Assembly: GCF_030272615.1 (NCBI RefSeq)
Contig: NC_081410.1
Location: 190,609,619-190,673,618 of the forward strand
Reading direction: 5' to 3'
Length of the DNA stretch: 64,000 nt
DNA from: Cryptomeria japonica
Taxonomy: Eukaryota; Streptophyta; Pinopsida; Cupressales; Cupressaceae
The position numbers and the translations under genes are program-made. The notes below the pieces were generated by a model. It saw nothing but the letters and a program-made list of their open reading frames with translations. It was not told the DNA's origin and searched no databases. Of this stretch, positions 10,189-20,789 are shown in pieces. The first letter of the stretch is position 1, and each line of letters opens with the position of its first letter.

Positions 10189-11620
10189 AGGAATGCGAAA
10201 TACATATTAAATATTGATGAATCGTTGGTTGCAATAGAAATTCCTTCTCCAGTCCATAAAGAAAATGCAGAACTAGTTCATCAAGAAGATCAACAACCAC
10301 CATCACCTACTGGCACAGAAATCCTAGAATCTGAGCATGATACAGATATTGAAGCAGAAGAAAGGTTTCAAGAAGGAATGATTTCCACTCTCCGAGGAAT
10401 TTCACATGACCCAAAAACAAAAGAGGACCAAGAAGTGGAAGGCGTTGAACAACCTACTGTTCCTGCATGGTTGAGGGAAAGATTAAAAAATGAACACACA
10501 AGTAGTGGAAGAGCCAGAAGAGGATGACATGGCTGATTTCTTAGCCAAGTTAGAGCAAACTGCTGTGAAGAAGCCGGCTAAGAGATATTCTACCATCCAG
10601 AGAGATGAAGCAAGCAATCGCATGGTGCAAATAGCAATGCCTAAAGTAGATAAGGCAAGAAGGGACATTGGTCCACATGAGTTTGAGATCACCACTTTTG
10701 ACTTGGGACCAACTACAAAGGCCCAAGCAAAAGAAGATCTAGACAATTCAGTCGCATCCATAAAGGCGCAGCTGGATGAAGAAACAAAAAAGAAGCAACA
10801 ATACAAGAAAGAAGTGGAACGTCTAAGAGATTATATTCAAAACTTGAGTACCAAGCCACTCAATCAAGCAAATCCAGAGACACTCCTACTTTTGGATTCA
10901 TAGCAGGTGATAAAAGGTTTTGAGGAAGATGCAGTAACAATCAGAGAAACTAAAGATTGGATAGAAAGCGTAAAAGAAGAGACAACCAAGTTCATAGAAG
11001 GGATCACATCAGCATATGATCAGACTTCTTCTTTGCTTTCCAGGATTGAGATATTGGCAGAAATATGGGTTGATTTTCAGGATGTCCAAGATAGAATCAT
11101 TCCATCCCTTAGAAAGCTGAGAGGAATCTCATCTCAAGAGTTGGTCAATCAAGAGATAATAGAAGCAGGGGCTGCTTATGATCTCCACAGTTGGCTCTGG
11201 ACACTGATTGCACAAAATGAGGTCTTGGAAAAAGTGAAAGTTGATGCTGATAAAATAGAGAAGCAGATAAGAGCCATTCGAGATAAGACTTGTCTTATAG
11301 TTGCAGAAGTACTTGAGAAAGAAACAATCTAAGAGAGGGATATGCAGTTAGAGAATCTGAAGATCAAAATGCAGGACATTTGCTTTGCCATCTCAAGACC
11401 GGTCTTGAAAAAACACCTGGCTAAAATATCAAATCTTCTTTTCATCAGAGATGCCTTTCAAAAGCAGCAAGTAGATTGGGAAATCACCTTTGCTTTGTGC
11501 GTCGATGACTTGGAAGGATTAGAATTCAAAGTCAACCTATTGCCACATGTCTCCATGGATGAGATTGACCAGATTGTGTCTAGGTTCATAGAATATCAGA
11601 AGAAAAGGGTGCAATCCTAA
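10189..11620 (+). pseudogene. Broken C-terminal half of the unknown protein (coiled-coil region), copy 1
   Basis: After the stop at 10186 the same frame stays open to about 10527 (acidic, Pro/Glu-rich, ...VPAWLRERLK). A shift of frame near 10485 then opens a frame broken only by stops before 10907 and before 11342. Recognisable blocks are KKPAKRYSTIQRDE, a charged heptad-like stretch (SIKAQLDEETKKKQQYKKEV), SSLLSRIEILAE, DRIIPSLRKLRGIS and LLPHVSMDEIDQIVSRF. All have counterparts in copy 2 (for example PPKPAKRFSLIQRD and SRIIPCLKSIRGLS). The ancestral product was probably one chain of roughly 1,000 residues ending at 11620. Function unknown; a long coiled coil is likely. Confidence 0.65.
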
Positions 11621-11678
11621 AAAATAGCATCTCGTGCCACTCGTCTCCTTTGTAATTGATCTTTGATATTATTTTGGG

Positions 11679-11768
11679 AAACCCTAATTAGGGTTGTGTT
11701 GTTTAAATGTTGACCGTTATCTTAAATCGATCTCGACCATTTATTTCTCTTTCAAAACTCTATATAAA
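11679..11768 (+). promoter_or_regulatory. LTR promoter of copy 1: telo-box palindrome plus TATA box
   Basis: AACCCTAATTAGGGTT (11680-11695), a perfect 16-bp palindrome made of two opposed plant telo-boxes, lies 65 bp before TATATAAACCCC (11761). Copy 2 has AAACCCTAATTAGGGTTT about 62 bp before its own TATATAAGG. The conserved spacing in otherwise diverged sequence suggests a functional LTR promoter. A polyadenylation-like GTAATAAAAT follows at about 11836. Confidence 0.7.
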
Positions 11769-12590
11769 CCCCTCTCATCTCTCATTTCATTGTTGTGGAG
11801 AATTTTATGAGATTGTTGCACAGAGCTATTTGAGTAATAAAATATTCATTATCAATATTGTTTTAAAATCTTTTTATTGCTAAATGGTTGCATGGTTACA
11901 TACTCTCTTCAACAAATAATTTAGATTTTCTTAAGTAATTTGTTTCAAGTTGTTAGATGAATGATAGATTTGATAGTTTAGATAGGTGAAATCTCGCTCA
12001 TACTTTTGTTGAATGAATGATTTTCATTTAACGTGCAAAGTTAGTCTGAGCTTTTATGTGGATGTTTAACTTCTACTTAGAATAATATTGTTCAATTGTT
12101 GGTATTATTCGAAAGTGTGAAAATTATAAGCACAACCTTAGAAGATTGCACCCACTCTGCATAGTTGTCTAAGTGTGGCGAAACATAGTGTTGTTACTAG
12201 GTTTCACCTAATCTATACTGTCTCTTGAGTTCATAGGAATAGCTTAGAAGTAGTATAGAGTCCCTTAACCTTCATCCCTTTTTTTTATCGTTTTTGAAGT
12301 TTTAAATCGAAAATCAAAAAAAAAACATTGAGCATAAATTGTTAAATCTGCCTGAGTTCAGCCTGTGAAAAATATTGGTTAACAAACGTAAGTCCCCCTT
12401 GAGATTTTCAGCACACACTACTCAAGCATCTATCCCACTAAAGTCGCTTGTTCGCACATATAGACCTTGGAGTCGCCTTGTGGTCTTCTCGCAATCTTGG
12501 CACAAATAGTGATTTTGTTCAGGAGAGGATAGAGTATCCTTGTGGTATTTTATTTTAAGTGTTTGGTATATGATAAAACATGCACCAACA
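11769..12590 (+). other. R-U5-like 3' terminal region of copy 1
   Basis: This 0.8-kb region has no gene. It keeps CCTTAACC, AAATCAAAAAAAAA.ATTGAG and a conserved donor-like ACGTAAGTCCC (about 12386), all present in copy 2 near the mirrored positions. The first two also occur near the 3' end of the solo LTR at 13575-15608, which suggests related LTR lineages. The end GATAAAACATGCACCAACA matches copy 2's GATAAAACAAACACCAACA. Confidence 0.6.
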
Positions 12591-12595
12591 CTACT

Positions 12596-13574
12596 CCCAG
12601 GGGGTGGATCCACCATACCTACTCACAGAGGGTGGAACAAGGGCTTTCACCTCAAACTTCTCTCCCAGAGAAGAATGCATTAACAAGGGCTTGCACCTCA
12701 AACTTCTCTCACAGAGAAGAATGCATTATAATACATCTCAAGAAATCATTGATGTTGAGACTCCCTCTCAACAAGGACTTCATTCTCCACAACTCCAAGC
12801 TTGTCACGAAAATGCACAAACTTCACTTTGGCAAGGGGCTTGGTGAGAATGTCAATCGTCCGCTCCTCAGTACAAATGTATCTCAACTGAACAACATTCC
12901 TCTGTACCATATCTCTGATGTAGTGGTACTGAATCTCAACATGTTTTGATTTGTCATGAAATATTGGATTAACCAAAAGCTTCACACAACTTTGGTTATC
13001 ACAATGAATAATAGTAGGCTCCAATGATTGTCCAAACAATCCTGCAAGGAGCTTTCGAAGCCACACTGCTTCGCGAGTTGCCACACATGCTGCAATGTAT
13101 CTGCCTCTGCGGTGCTCAATGCCATTGAAGACTGCTTCTTGCTACACCAAGAAATCATAGCAGATCCCAAACTGAAGCAACAACCATTAGTGCTCTTCCG
13201 ATCAGTAAAACTCCTTGCCCAATCAGAATCAGAATAGCCTTCTAAATTCAGGGTCACACTGGAAGAGTATTTCAAGCCATATCCAACTGTGCCACGCAAG
13301 TATCTCAAGATATGCTTGGCTGCAACTAGATGTATCTGTCTTGGTCCACACATAAACTGACTAAGTGCACTCACTGCATAGCAAATATCCGATCTAGTGT
13401 TAACTAGATACATCAAAGATCCAATCAACTGCCTGTACATAGTCGGATCCACAAGATATGAACTAGCTGCAGCTTCCCTCAAAATCTTCAAGTTAGTTTC
13501 CATCGGAGTAGGCATAGACTTGCAATCTAACATTCCAAATCTCTTCAAGATGTCAATGGTGTACTTTCCTTGAC
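12596..13574 (-). pseudogene. Copia RNase H and 3' UTR segment (host Copia)
   Basis: Minus-strand Ty1/Copia RNase H. Read from high to low coordinates: KRFGMLDCKSMPTPMETNLK, YRQLIGSLMYLVNTRSDICYA, HILRYLRGTVGYGLKYSSS, SDSDWA.SFTDRKST, ALSTAEA, IIHCDNQSCVKLLVNP and the terminal DILTKPLAKVKFVHFRDKLG. A frameshift near 13050-13080 breaks the chain between STAEAD and the TREAVWLRKLLAG block. The 3' UTR (12596-12740) has repeated ACTTCTCTC.CAGAGAAGAATGCATT units. Its 5' continuation is at 15609, beyond a solo LTR; its 3' continuation is at 4985, beyond the giant element. Confidence 0.88.
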
Positions 13575-13791
13575 TATAATGTCCCCTTCCAACCAGTGAT
13601 CACTCATGGTGAAGAATAGCCTATTCAGGAGGTTCGTAGGCTATTTTTGGTAAAATTGGGGTTTCCATCTTCCGAGAGGATTTTGAGTACGAAGCAGTTG
13701 GAGTTTGGGATTTCTGATTGTGGAGTTTTTTTGGGTTTTCAGAGAGCTTCACAGTGGTGATACATGCATCGCGTTCAGTTGAGATTTGCAT

Positions 13792-13975
13792 ACTTACTAT
13801 TTTTAGTAAGTGGTCAGAATAGCACAGTTTTATGGGTTTTTTAGGAGTTTTCTGACAGTATGACATGCAACTTCATCTAACTATTCTTTAGTGGACTTAC
13901 TATTTTTAGTAAGTAAGAGTTGGTCCCGGTTTGTGCCCTAACGGAGCTGTGGGTCACTTACTATTTTTAGTAAGT
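13792..13975 (+). repeat. Three hairpin motifs ACTTACTA-TTTT-TAGTAAGT
   Basis: Identical 20-bp near-palindromes at 13792-13811, 13895-13914 and 13956-13975, all in U3 of the solo LTR upstream of its TATA box. The sister LTR fragment at 1-466 has two. Confidence 0.95.
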
Positions 13976-15149
13976 ATGATTTTTTAGGGTTTCAGTTGAG
14001 TCAGGCAGCATCGGCTATTTTTGGCAGTCTTTTGGGATGACTCAGCGACTTGGTTCTATTTTTGGCACGCAGAGTTGAGTTCAAAATGCAGTTTATTGGA
14101 CTTAGTCATTTATCATTTTAATGATTTAATATTTTATGATTGGCATCATATTCTATTGTTAGAATAATCGTGTTATTTTGGCAACATATTTGAGGAATAT
14201 TTAGCGAGGACTTTAGCCTATGGTTAGAGTATTTTGACGCCACTATGGAGAAATAAGGGGGTTGAATTTAAAGATAGATTTATCTTACATTATGCCTTCA
14301 CCGGAGTTGGACGCCCACTTGGGAATAGACTAATGTTTTATTTTAAATATTCCAAGTGTCCTTGTGCTTTTGGCGCCCATACATGAAATGAAGTTTCATT
14401 TCATTTGGAGATGAATTTGAAGTGAATTTGGTGAGTTCTATTCTATAAATACAAGGCATGGGGCTTCATTTTGGCATCTCAGAACATTTTACACCGTTAT
14501 GCTATCGGATTGACTCCAGACAATCTTCGACGGTGCAAACCTCCTAGGGTTTTTGACAGACTTCGAGTGTGAGATATCACTCCTAGCTGTGGTTGGATTC
14601 TTGGAATGCTTGGTTCGATTTTTGTGGGCATGGTCTTGTTTGAAAGCTAATTTTTGGGCGACTTCTTCCTCAAAAGGGCATGTTTTATGGTGTGGTGTGT
14701 GATTTTTTTTAAGGAGGTCGTACCATCTTACTGGTCGTACCCTCCTTGTTGGCCGTATTTCTTGGTTTGTGTGTTGCTAGGCATGTTTGGTGTGTCGGTG
14801 TGGGCGATTTGTGGTGTGTGTTCAGTGTTTGCTTGCTCCTTTGGGCATTGTGCAAGCCTCCGATATTGTTCAAGCTTCGTTGGAGAGTTCTTCAGTGTGT
14901 TTGTTGTGGTTCATGGTGGATGTTGTTAGTTATAGCAGGCTATTTTTTGTAACAGCAGATTGGTATAGTGGTTTCTTCTATTTTATGTTGTACTTATCTC
15001 ATAGTCCAATATTTGTATTAGTTTGTATCTTCTTATTCTATTCCATCTTATGTGATGTTTATTGTAAAGCTAAATGGTAGTACCATTAGCTGTTTCAGTT
15101 TGCTTTCCTCTGTGTAATTCCCACAACACAAGTGGAAGAGGCTGGCCTA

Positions 15150-15400
15150 GCCGCCTTCAGTGATTGTAATTTCGGTTTGTAATTGTCATCCCACTGAATA
15201 AGCGGTCGAGTCGATTGTATTGTTGTCCTCACACTGAATAAGCGATGGAGTTGATAATAATTTTCATTTCTAGTCCTCCCACTGCATAAGCGGTAGAGTG
15301 ATTGTTATTTTCAGTGTTTGGTTTGTTCCTAGCAAATTGTCGCCATGAAGTTTCTGAGTTTCAATCTCCCGCTGAGTAAGCGGAAGGGGTTGGCTTGCCG
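15150..15400 (+). repeat. Tandem CCCACTGAATAAGCGG units in the solo LTR
   Basis: Four imperfect copies of CYCRCTGMRTAAGCGGNNGAG lie at about 15192, 15230, 15280 and 15370, in the R-U5 part of the LTR. Confidence 0.8.
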
Positions 15401-15613
15401 CCCAAATTTGTAATCAATTTCAGTTTTCAAGCATATTTAATGATCCCCTCAACACTGTATGCTCTCACCCTCCCAAATTGGGCTCTCGATGATCAAAAGG
15501 TGTAAAGGGTTACTTTCAGCAGTATTGAGATTATCTTTCCTAACCTTAACGGGTGCTTGAAGTGTTTGTGGTGTTTAAAAATCAAAAAAAAATATTGAGG
15601 ATATTACATTGAC

Positions 15614-16730
15614 TCAGGATAATCTCATTAGGCCTCTACCATACTTCCAAACCCAGAAAGAAGTGCATGAGTCCTAAGTATTTCATCTCAAATTCTGAAG
15701 TCAAATCCTTCTTGCACCTATGGATGAGATGATCTTCCCCTCTAACAAATAGGTCATCAACATATAGTACCAAGATCAACATGTCACCAGTGAATACCTT
15801 GAAGTAAAGATTCGGATCAGCATCATTCTTGCAGAAGCCCAAACCTGTTAAATATCTGTCAATTCTTTCATACCATGCATGAGGAGCCTGCTTAAGGCCA
15901 TATAAAGGTTTCTTCAATTTGCATACATGAGACTCTTTCCCAAAAATCACGAAACCCTCAGGTTGCTCAATGTAGACCTCCTCCTCAATCACACCATTGA
16001 GAAAAGTTGTCTTCACATCCATCTGATGTAGCTTCCATTCCTTAGCTGCTGCAATGGCAATGATGGTCCTGATGGAAGTATATCAAGCAACTGGAGCAAA
16101 TGTTTCTTCATAATCTATCCCTTCTTTCTGAGAAAAACCACGAGCCACGAATCTAGCCTTGTATTTCTCAATGCTTCCATCAGTTGCATGCTTAATCTTG
16201 AATAGCCACTTGGAAGAAACAACTGACTTTCCCTCAGGTCTTGGCACAATGTCCCAAACATCATTTTTAAGGATGGATTGATATTCTTCATAAATAGCAT
16301 CTTTCCACACTTGTTGATTTGAGGCTTCCTCAACACTGGTAGGTTCAGTCTCAATAAGATTACACATTAATGCAACATAGCTAGAGAATTTTTGAGGTCT
16401 TTTCCTTTCTCTAAATGTGCCTCTAGGAGCCACAAACTGTTATGCCTCCTGCATAGTGTTCCTTGCCCAAAGAGGTCTCTTCTGATTCACAACAATATCT
16501 CTAGGCCCATTAGTAGGATCCAAAGGTTCAATCGGATCATCTTCTGCTAAAGGTTCAGAATACTCCCTCTGAATCTCAAGGGCATGATCAGTGTCCATGT
16601 CTTGAGGATTCTCATGAACTTCATCATCTATCTCCATGCATGAACCTTTGGATTTGTTGAATGCAACATCTTCCTCAAATGTAAAAATCTCTACTAACCT
16701 CTATATACTTCTGTCCTGGAATGTAGATTT
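15614..16730 (-). pseudogene. Copia reverse transcriptase and integrase C-terminus (host Copia)
   Basis: Minus-strand frames give an integrase tail with PIEPLDPTNGPRDIVVNQKR (about 16480-16550). RT follows, with WKDAIYEEYQSI, SKWLFKIKHATDGSIEKYKA, ARGFSQKEGIDYEETFAPVA, MDVKTTFLNG, EEEVYIEQPEGF, LKKPLYGLKQAP and the catalytic ILVLYVDDLF (about 15740-15770). Stops near 16082 and 16437 and frame changes make it non-functional. The left edge is the solo LTR at 15608. The right edge is the giant element copy 2 at 16736, and coding resumes at 22966. Confidence 0.9.
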
Positions 16731-16735
16731 TGTAG

Positions 16736-17497
16736 TGTTGGTGTTTGTTTTATCATCTACCAAACATTAGAATAAAGTACCCAAAGATAATTTACCCTCC
16801 CTTGAAAAATCACCGCTTATGCTAAGATTGCTAGAAGATCATATGACGATTCCAAGGTTTCTTTTGTCAGGTCTTGACGTGTGGTAAGCTCAAAGGGCGT
16901 TGTGATTTGTTGGTAATACACAAAGGGACTTACGCTTGAACAAATTGTCAACAACTTTGGAACTTAGATGGATTTGTCAATTAAAGCTCTCTCTCTTTCT
17001 TTTTGGGATTTTCGGGGTTTAAGACTTTCAAAAAATGACAAAAGGTACAAGGGTTGAGAGATCTACTCTAATCCTATGAATTCCAGAGACTGTATAGATT
17101 CGGTGAACTCAACAAACCACACTTTGTTCCGCCTCACTTAAGACAACTTACACAAAGTGAATGCAATCTTCAAGGGATGTGCTTATGATCAAAAGTTTTA
17201 TGCATACACAAAATGGAAAGCTCATACTAACTTTGCACAGTGACTGAAAATCATCCAATCACCAAAAGTATGAGCAAAGATACACCATAAACCAATACTT
17301 ATCATATCTTTCATTCATCTAACAACATAAAATAATTTCTAACTAATGTGTTGAAGAAATTGAAAACCTTGCTTAATCACTCAAACAATAGGGATTACAA
17401 AGCCTCAAGAGAAAGCACACGTAATATATTATCTGAAAAATGATCTTCATGCAACAATATTTCAAAAACCTCACTCTCCAAATAAGAGGAGGCAACC
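16736..17497 (-). other. R-U5-like 3' terminal region of copy 2
   Basis: It mirrors 11769-12590, with the shared blocks GCGTAAGTCCC, CCTTGGA.TCG, TCTTCTMGCAATCTT and GGTAGATGATAAAACA. No gene is seen. Confidence 0.6.
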
Positions 17498-17585
17498 TTA
17501 TATAGTAGTCTAGAAATTATGAACGGCTGAGATCGAACAATGATCAAGGGCCCAGATTAAAAGATCGAAACCCTAATTAGGGTTT
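17498..17585 (-). promoter_or_regulatory. LTR promoter of copy 2: telo-box palindrome plus TATA box
   Basis: The minus strand has AAACCCTAATTAGGGTTT (17568-17585, an 18-bp palindrome), then CTATATAAGG (17498-17505) about 62 bp downstream. Order and spacing match copy 1. Confidence 0.7.
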
Positions 17586-17679
17586 CCCAAAACTCAATTA
17601 GTTTCAATGAGAGAAAAGAGGACAAGTGGCACAGCTGCTAATCCCAGTGAAGTGGCCATCTAGTTTCCTTCCTAAGATG

Positions 17680-19080
17680 TTGCACATTCGATGTATCTAG
17701 ACACGAGAGATTGAACCTCCTCCATGGTGACATGTGGCGAGAGTGTCTTCCTAGTTAGCTGCTTGTGCTAAGAAATTCTCATCTATGCATATAAAGCTTA
17801 AAATTCTGGTGAGGTCTTCCTTGAGAATCAGCTCTGAAATTTTGAAGCAGTTTCCTTGAACTTTGACCTTCAAATTCTCTACACGCAAATGCTTCTCTCG
17901 CACCTCGTCCTGCTGCAATATCTCAACTGCCACAAAGAAAACTTTGTCCTGAATACCTCTAATGGATTTCTCCATCTCCGAACACTTAGCTTCCAATTTT
18001 CTCAAGGATTCAACTCTGGTAATAAAGGCGAAGTACCATGTGTTGAAATCATATCTGTCACCAGGCTGGATGACTTTTCCCTCTATAAGATCCTGTTGAG
18101 AAAGCCCTCTAATTGATTTCAGACATGGAATTATTCTACTCTGAATATCCTCAATATCTTCCCAAGCTTCAGCTATGTCTTGAAGTCTGCTCAATAGGGA
18201 AGAGGTGGAATCATGTGCTGATATCAGGTTCTCAATGAGTATGTCAGCATGTTTTGAGGCAGCAGCAGTCCATCCTTTAGCTTCTCTGAAAGTTGTCTTC
18301 ATAATCCTTCAATGATTCTTGTGGAAGAGGCACGGGTGCAGTAACTGATACATCCTCTAGATCTATAAGTTTTGTCAAATGTTGAACATACTTCTTCCAC
18401 TGCTCATTCTCAGCTTCAACTTTCTTCCTCTTTTCAACTTCTTTGTTCTATCTCGCCTTGAGAGTGTTGCAAGAGTCATCAAAATCTTGGACCTCTTGGA
18501 CTTTGGTAGGCTTACCCAAATTCACAGTAGTAATCTCATATTCCTCAAGGGTGATATCATCCTGAGTTCTGCCTTAGGTACTACTACCTGAACTGTCCTG
18601 CATCCTACTCTGTCTCTCTGAATTAGAGAAAATCTCTTGGCTGGCTTGGGGGGTTTCACTTTGTTGGACTTATCTAATTCAGCCAAGAGTGCAGTTGTAT
18701 TATCTACCTGGTGGACCTTCTCAGGAACTTTTGCTTTCATTATTTCCCTCAACCAATCAAGAATGGTTGTTTGTTCCATGCCACCTTCATCAAAATTATC
18801 TTCTACATCTTTCGGCCCAATGATTATGCCATCCATGTATTCTCTTGGAGGTTCCGGGTTCTCAACTTCTACAGCTTCAGCTACATTGGGTTCCTATCTT
18901 GGTTCCTGAAATGGGGCCTGAACTGGTTCTTCTACGATCTCCTCAATGATAGGAGAAGGAACTCTCATTTCCTCTTCTTCCATTTCAACATCTTGCTCTT
19001 GTTCATCAATTATTACTCTCAGTGGTGTGGTAGATGAAGCACTTATGGTTGAGTGACCTTCTCCTAACTACTACAGTTTA
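17680..19080 (-). pseudogene. C-terminal half of the unknown protein, copy 2
   Basis: Homologous to 10189-11620. Blocks in order on the minus strand are an acidic linker with VPSPIIEEIVEE, GMEQTTILDWLREIMK, PPKPAKRFSLIQRD, VQVVVPKAE, an EYEITT.NLG segment after a frameshift near 18570, a charged coiled-coil stretch (about 18350-18470), SSLLSRLQDIAEAWEDI, SRIIPCLKSIRGLSQQDL, IRGIQDKVFFVAVEIL and, in another frame, LSPHVTMEEVQSLVSRY. At least four stops or shifts break it. The block order is identical to copy 1. Confidence 0.65.
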
Positions 19081-19094
19081 CTTACATCTACTTC

Positions 19095-20789
19095 TCAAGC
19101 GATTTTCTTTCCTTTTGCCCTCAATGAATTCTCAGTGGGCTCTTTTCTTTTCCTCGATCCAACGCTTTTGAGGTTCCTAGAACCACTGGATGTTACACCA
19201 TGATTCGAAGACATAGATTCATCTGTCCCCATAAGATCATATGTGAAAGCAACATTTCTCGCTTTAAGCTCCTTAGTCTTCTGAGCTGCCCACCACTTAG
19301 AATACTCAATTACCGGCCTCATAAGATCTCCAAGGTTAGGTCTCTCAGTATCTGACCAATCAATGGGAGCAAGGGGCTCGTTCTTCAAGGTGGCATAATG
19401 TGGCTGCTCATACTCATTGTCGTTCTCAAGCTAGTCTGCTACTCGGAATACCTCAGATAATCTTCTTCTTATATCAAAACTATCAGCAGCACTAGCTCAG
19501 TAGTCTTCAAGGTCTGGCTTGTGCTCAAATTTTACTCCATCTACTTTCCCCATTCGATGAAAAGAATCAAAATGACTCCTTGCCTGTTACTAGAAGAATG
19601 GGTACCACTAAATTTCTTTATCAGCAAATGTTGCATCTTGGGACGAAGGACATGTTTCCAATCCATTTCCAATAGTGAGAGAAGATGCTCCTGTCTTTTG
19701 CTTCTTTCTTTTCACACTGATAAAATTCTCCAACTGTCGTACTACTTCAAGCAGTACCATCCCTTTCGTGGGAAACATGGGCAACTTATATGGCTGTCCT
19801 GACAATCCCTGAACCCTCTAGTAAGTGAACTTGGGATATTGGATATACCAATGTTCAAATTTGCTAATAAAATCTTTCGACTCTTGAGAGAGTCATTGAT
19901 GGATGCCTCCCTGAAGGGTTCTTGTGATATGCATCAAGAATGCATCATTAACTCTCTTCAAGTGGAACTTTTCTTCTAGATGCAGTTGTGGATAGCAGTC
20001 ATAAACAGGAAATTGGTTTTCTTTGTTCCCGACAACACATCTGCATACAAGACCTTTGTAGCTATATGTTCTTGCCAAAGAATAGACTAAGTAAGAACTC
20101 ATGTAGAATGTCCTATTCTTTTCCAAGTTTCTTAACTGATCATCTAGATTATCGCTAATGATCTTCACCTAGTTAATCATCTTCACTCCGGCAGTGACTT
20201 CATGGATAAAGTAGTACATCCATGGTTCAAAAGGAGCACCCTGTTGGCTTCCTATGACCCTGTTCAAAAGGACTATGAGGTCTCCGTAATATTCTTTCAA
20301 GTACACCCTCACAAGGAGTTTGGGTATTTTGGAAATTCCTTTCCTTGGCTTCTCCAACCACTGATGGTTGATGTTAGCCTCATATTCTTCTATGTGATCA
20401 TTGTATAACTGTGTTGCTTCATCTCTGGTCATGTAGACAATTTTGTGGTACTCAGGGATATGGAATGCCTCTCCGATTGCCACTTCTCCAATGTTTGCGA
20501 GAATTCTGCCACCAAGAGCTACTATCTCTCTATTCACTGGGTTGTAATGCCCGGAGCATTCTACAATTAACTCAATACACTGCATCCCTGGAAGGAAACC
20601 AGTAGCTTGTACGATTCCAATGTTCATCATCCTTCGCGCGATCGTGGTGAGTAGCTGAGTGCCCATTCCATACATTCTCTTCTTAAACTCTCGGAGGTTG
20701 ATGTGACCCAAGTTTGTGTCACCAACTTGCTTCCATTTAGAATTCATCTTTGATTCCGGAGGGGAATCCTTGTCTACTTGAAACTTCAT
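19095..20789 (-). pseudogene. N-terminal half of the unknown protein, copy 2
   Basis: Counterpart of the 8467-10188 ORF; the matching MKF start is ATG 20789. An upstream in-frame ATG at 20819 follows the conserved intron acceptor directly and could be the start. Shared blocks include SKWK...REFKKRMYG, GIVQATGF, ELIVEC, EYYGDLIVLLNR, EPWMYYFIHE, IISDNL, SSYLVYSLA.TY, VYDCYPQL, ITRTLQ, RPVIEYSKWWAAQ and NVAFTYDLMG, and it ends with a basic KRKEPTENSLRAKGKK tail. Several stops sit at positions that are Trp or Arg codons in copy 1 (for example NW to N-stop near 20167). That is the C-to-T decay expected of methylated repeats. Confidence 0.7.

Larger units (their letters stand above)
4991..12590 (+). 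mobile_element. Giant coding LTR-like element, copy 1 (7600 bp, TSD CTACT)
   Basis: The element runs from TGTTGTGACCTAATTCACAC to AAAACATGCACCAACA. It is flanked by CTACT at 4986-4990 and 12591-12595; joining the flanks restores the Copia 3' UTR motif. TG/CA ends with a 5-bp duplication indicate integrase-mediated insertion. No second terminal repeat, PBS or polypurine tract was seen inside. The TATA box (11761) lies 0.83 kb before the 3' end, as in U3-R-U5 order. I infer a solo LTR with a 6.8-kb U3 that carries a gene, though an unknown non-autonomous integrase substrate is possible. Copy 2 at 16736-22960 matches it from end to end, with diverged sequence. Confidence 0.8.
13575..15608 (+). 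mobile_element. Solo LTR, 2034 bp, TSD TTGAC
   Basis: It begins TATAATGTCCCC (TG mutated to TA) and ends GAGGATATTACA. TTGAC flanks it at 13570-13574 and 15609-15613; removing it restores the Copia reading TTCCTTGAC|TCAGGATAATC. A TATA box, CTATAAATACAAGG, lies at 14443. No PBS or second LTR exists. The family also occurs at 1-466. Open frames within (for example 14654-14929) are low-complexity chance frames. Confidence 0.9.

Noticed and set aside
4991-12590. Copy 1 as a full-length LTR retrotransposon with two LTRs
   Set aside because: The 0.8-kb tail after the 11761 TATA box has no duplicate near the 5' end, and no PBS or polypurine tract was found. Not formally excluded without a dot-plot.
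12542-12949. 135-codon plus-strand frame
   Set aside because: It spans the giant element end, the TSD and antisense Copia RNase H, so it is a shadow.
14654-15080. Overlapping Cys/Val/Phe-rich frames as membrane proteins
   Set aside because: Three overlapping frames with T/G-rich low-complexity translations inside a solo LTR; no start context or homology.
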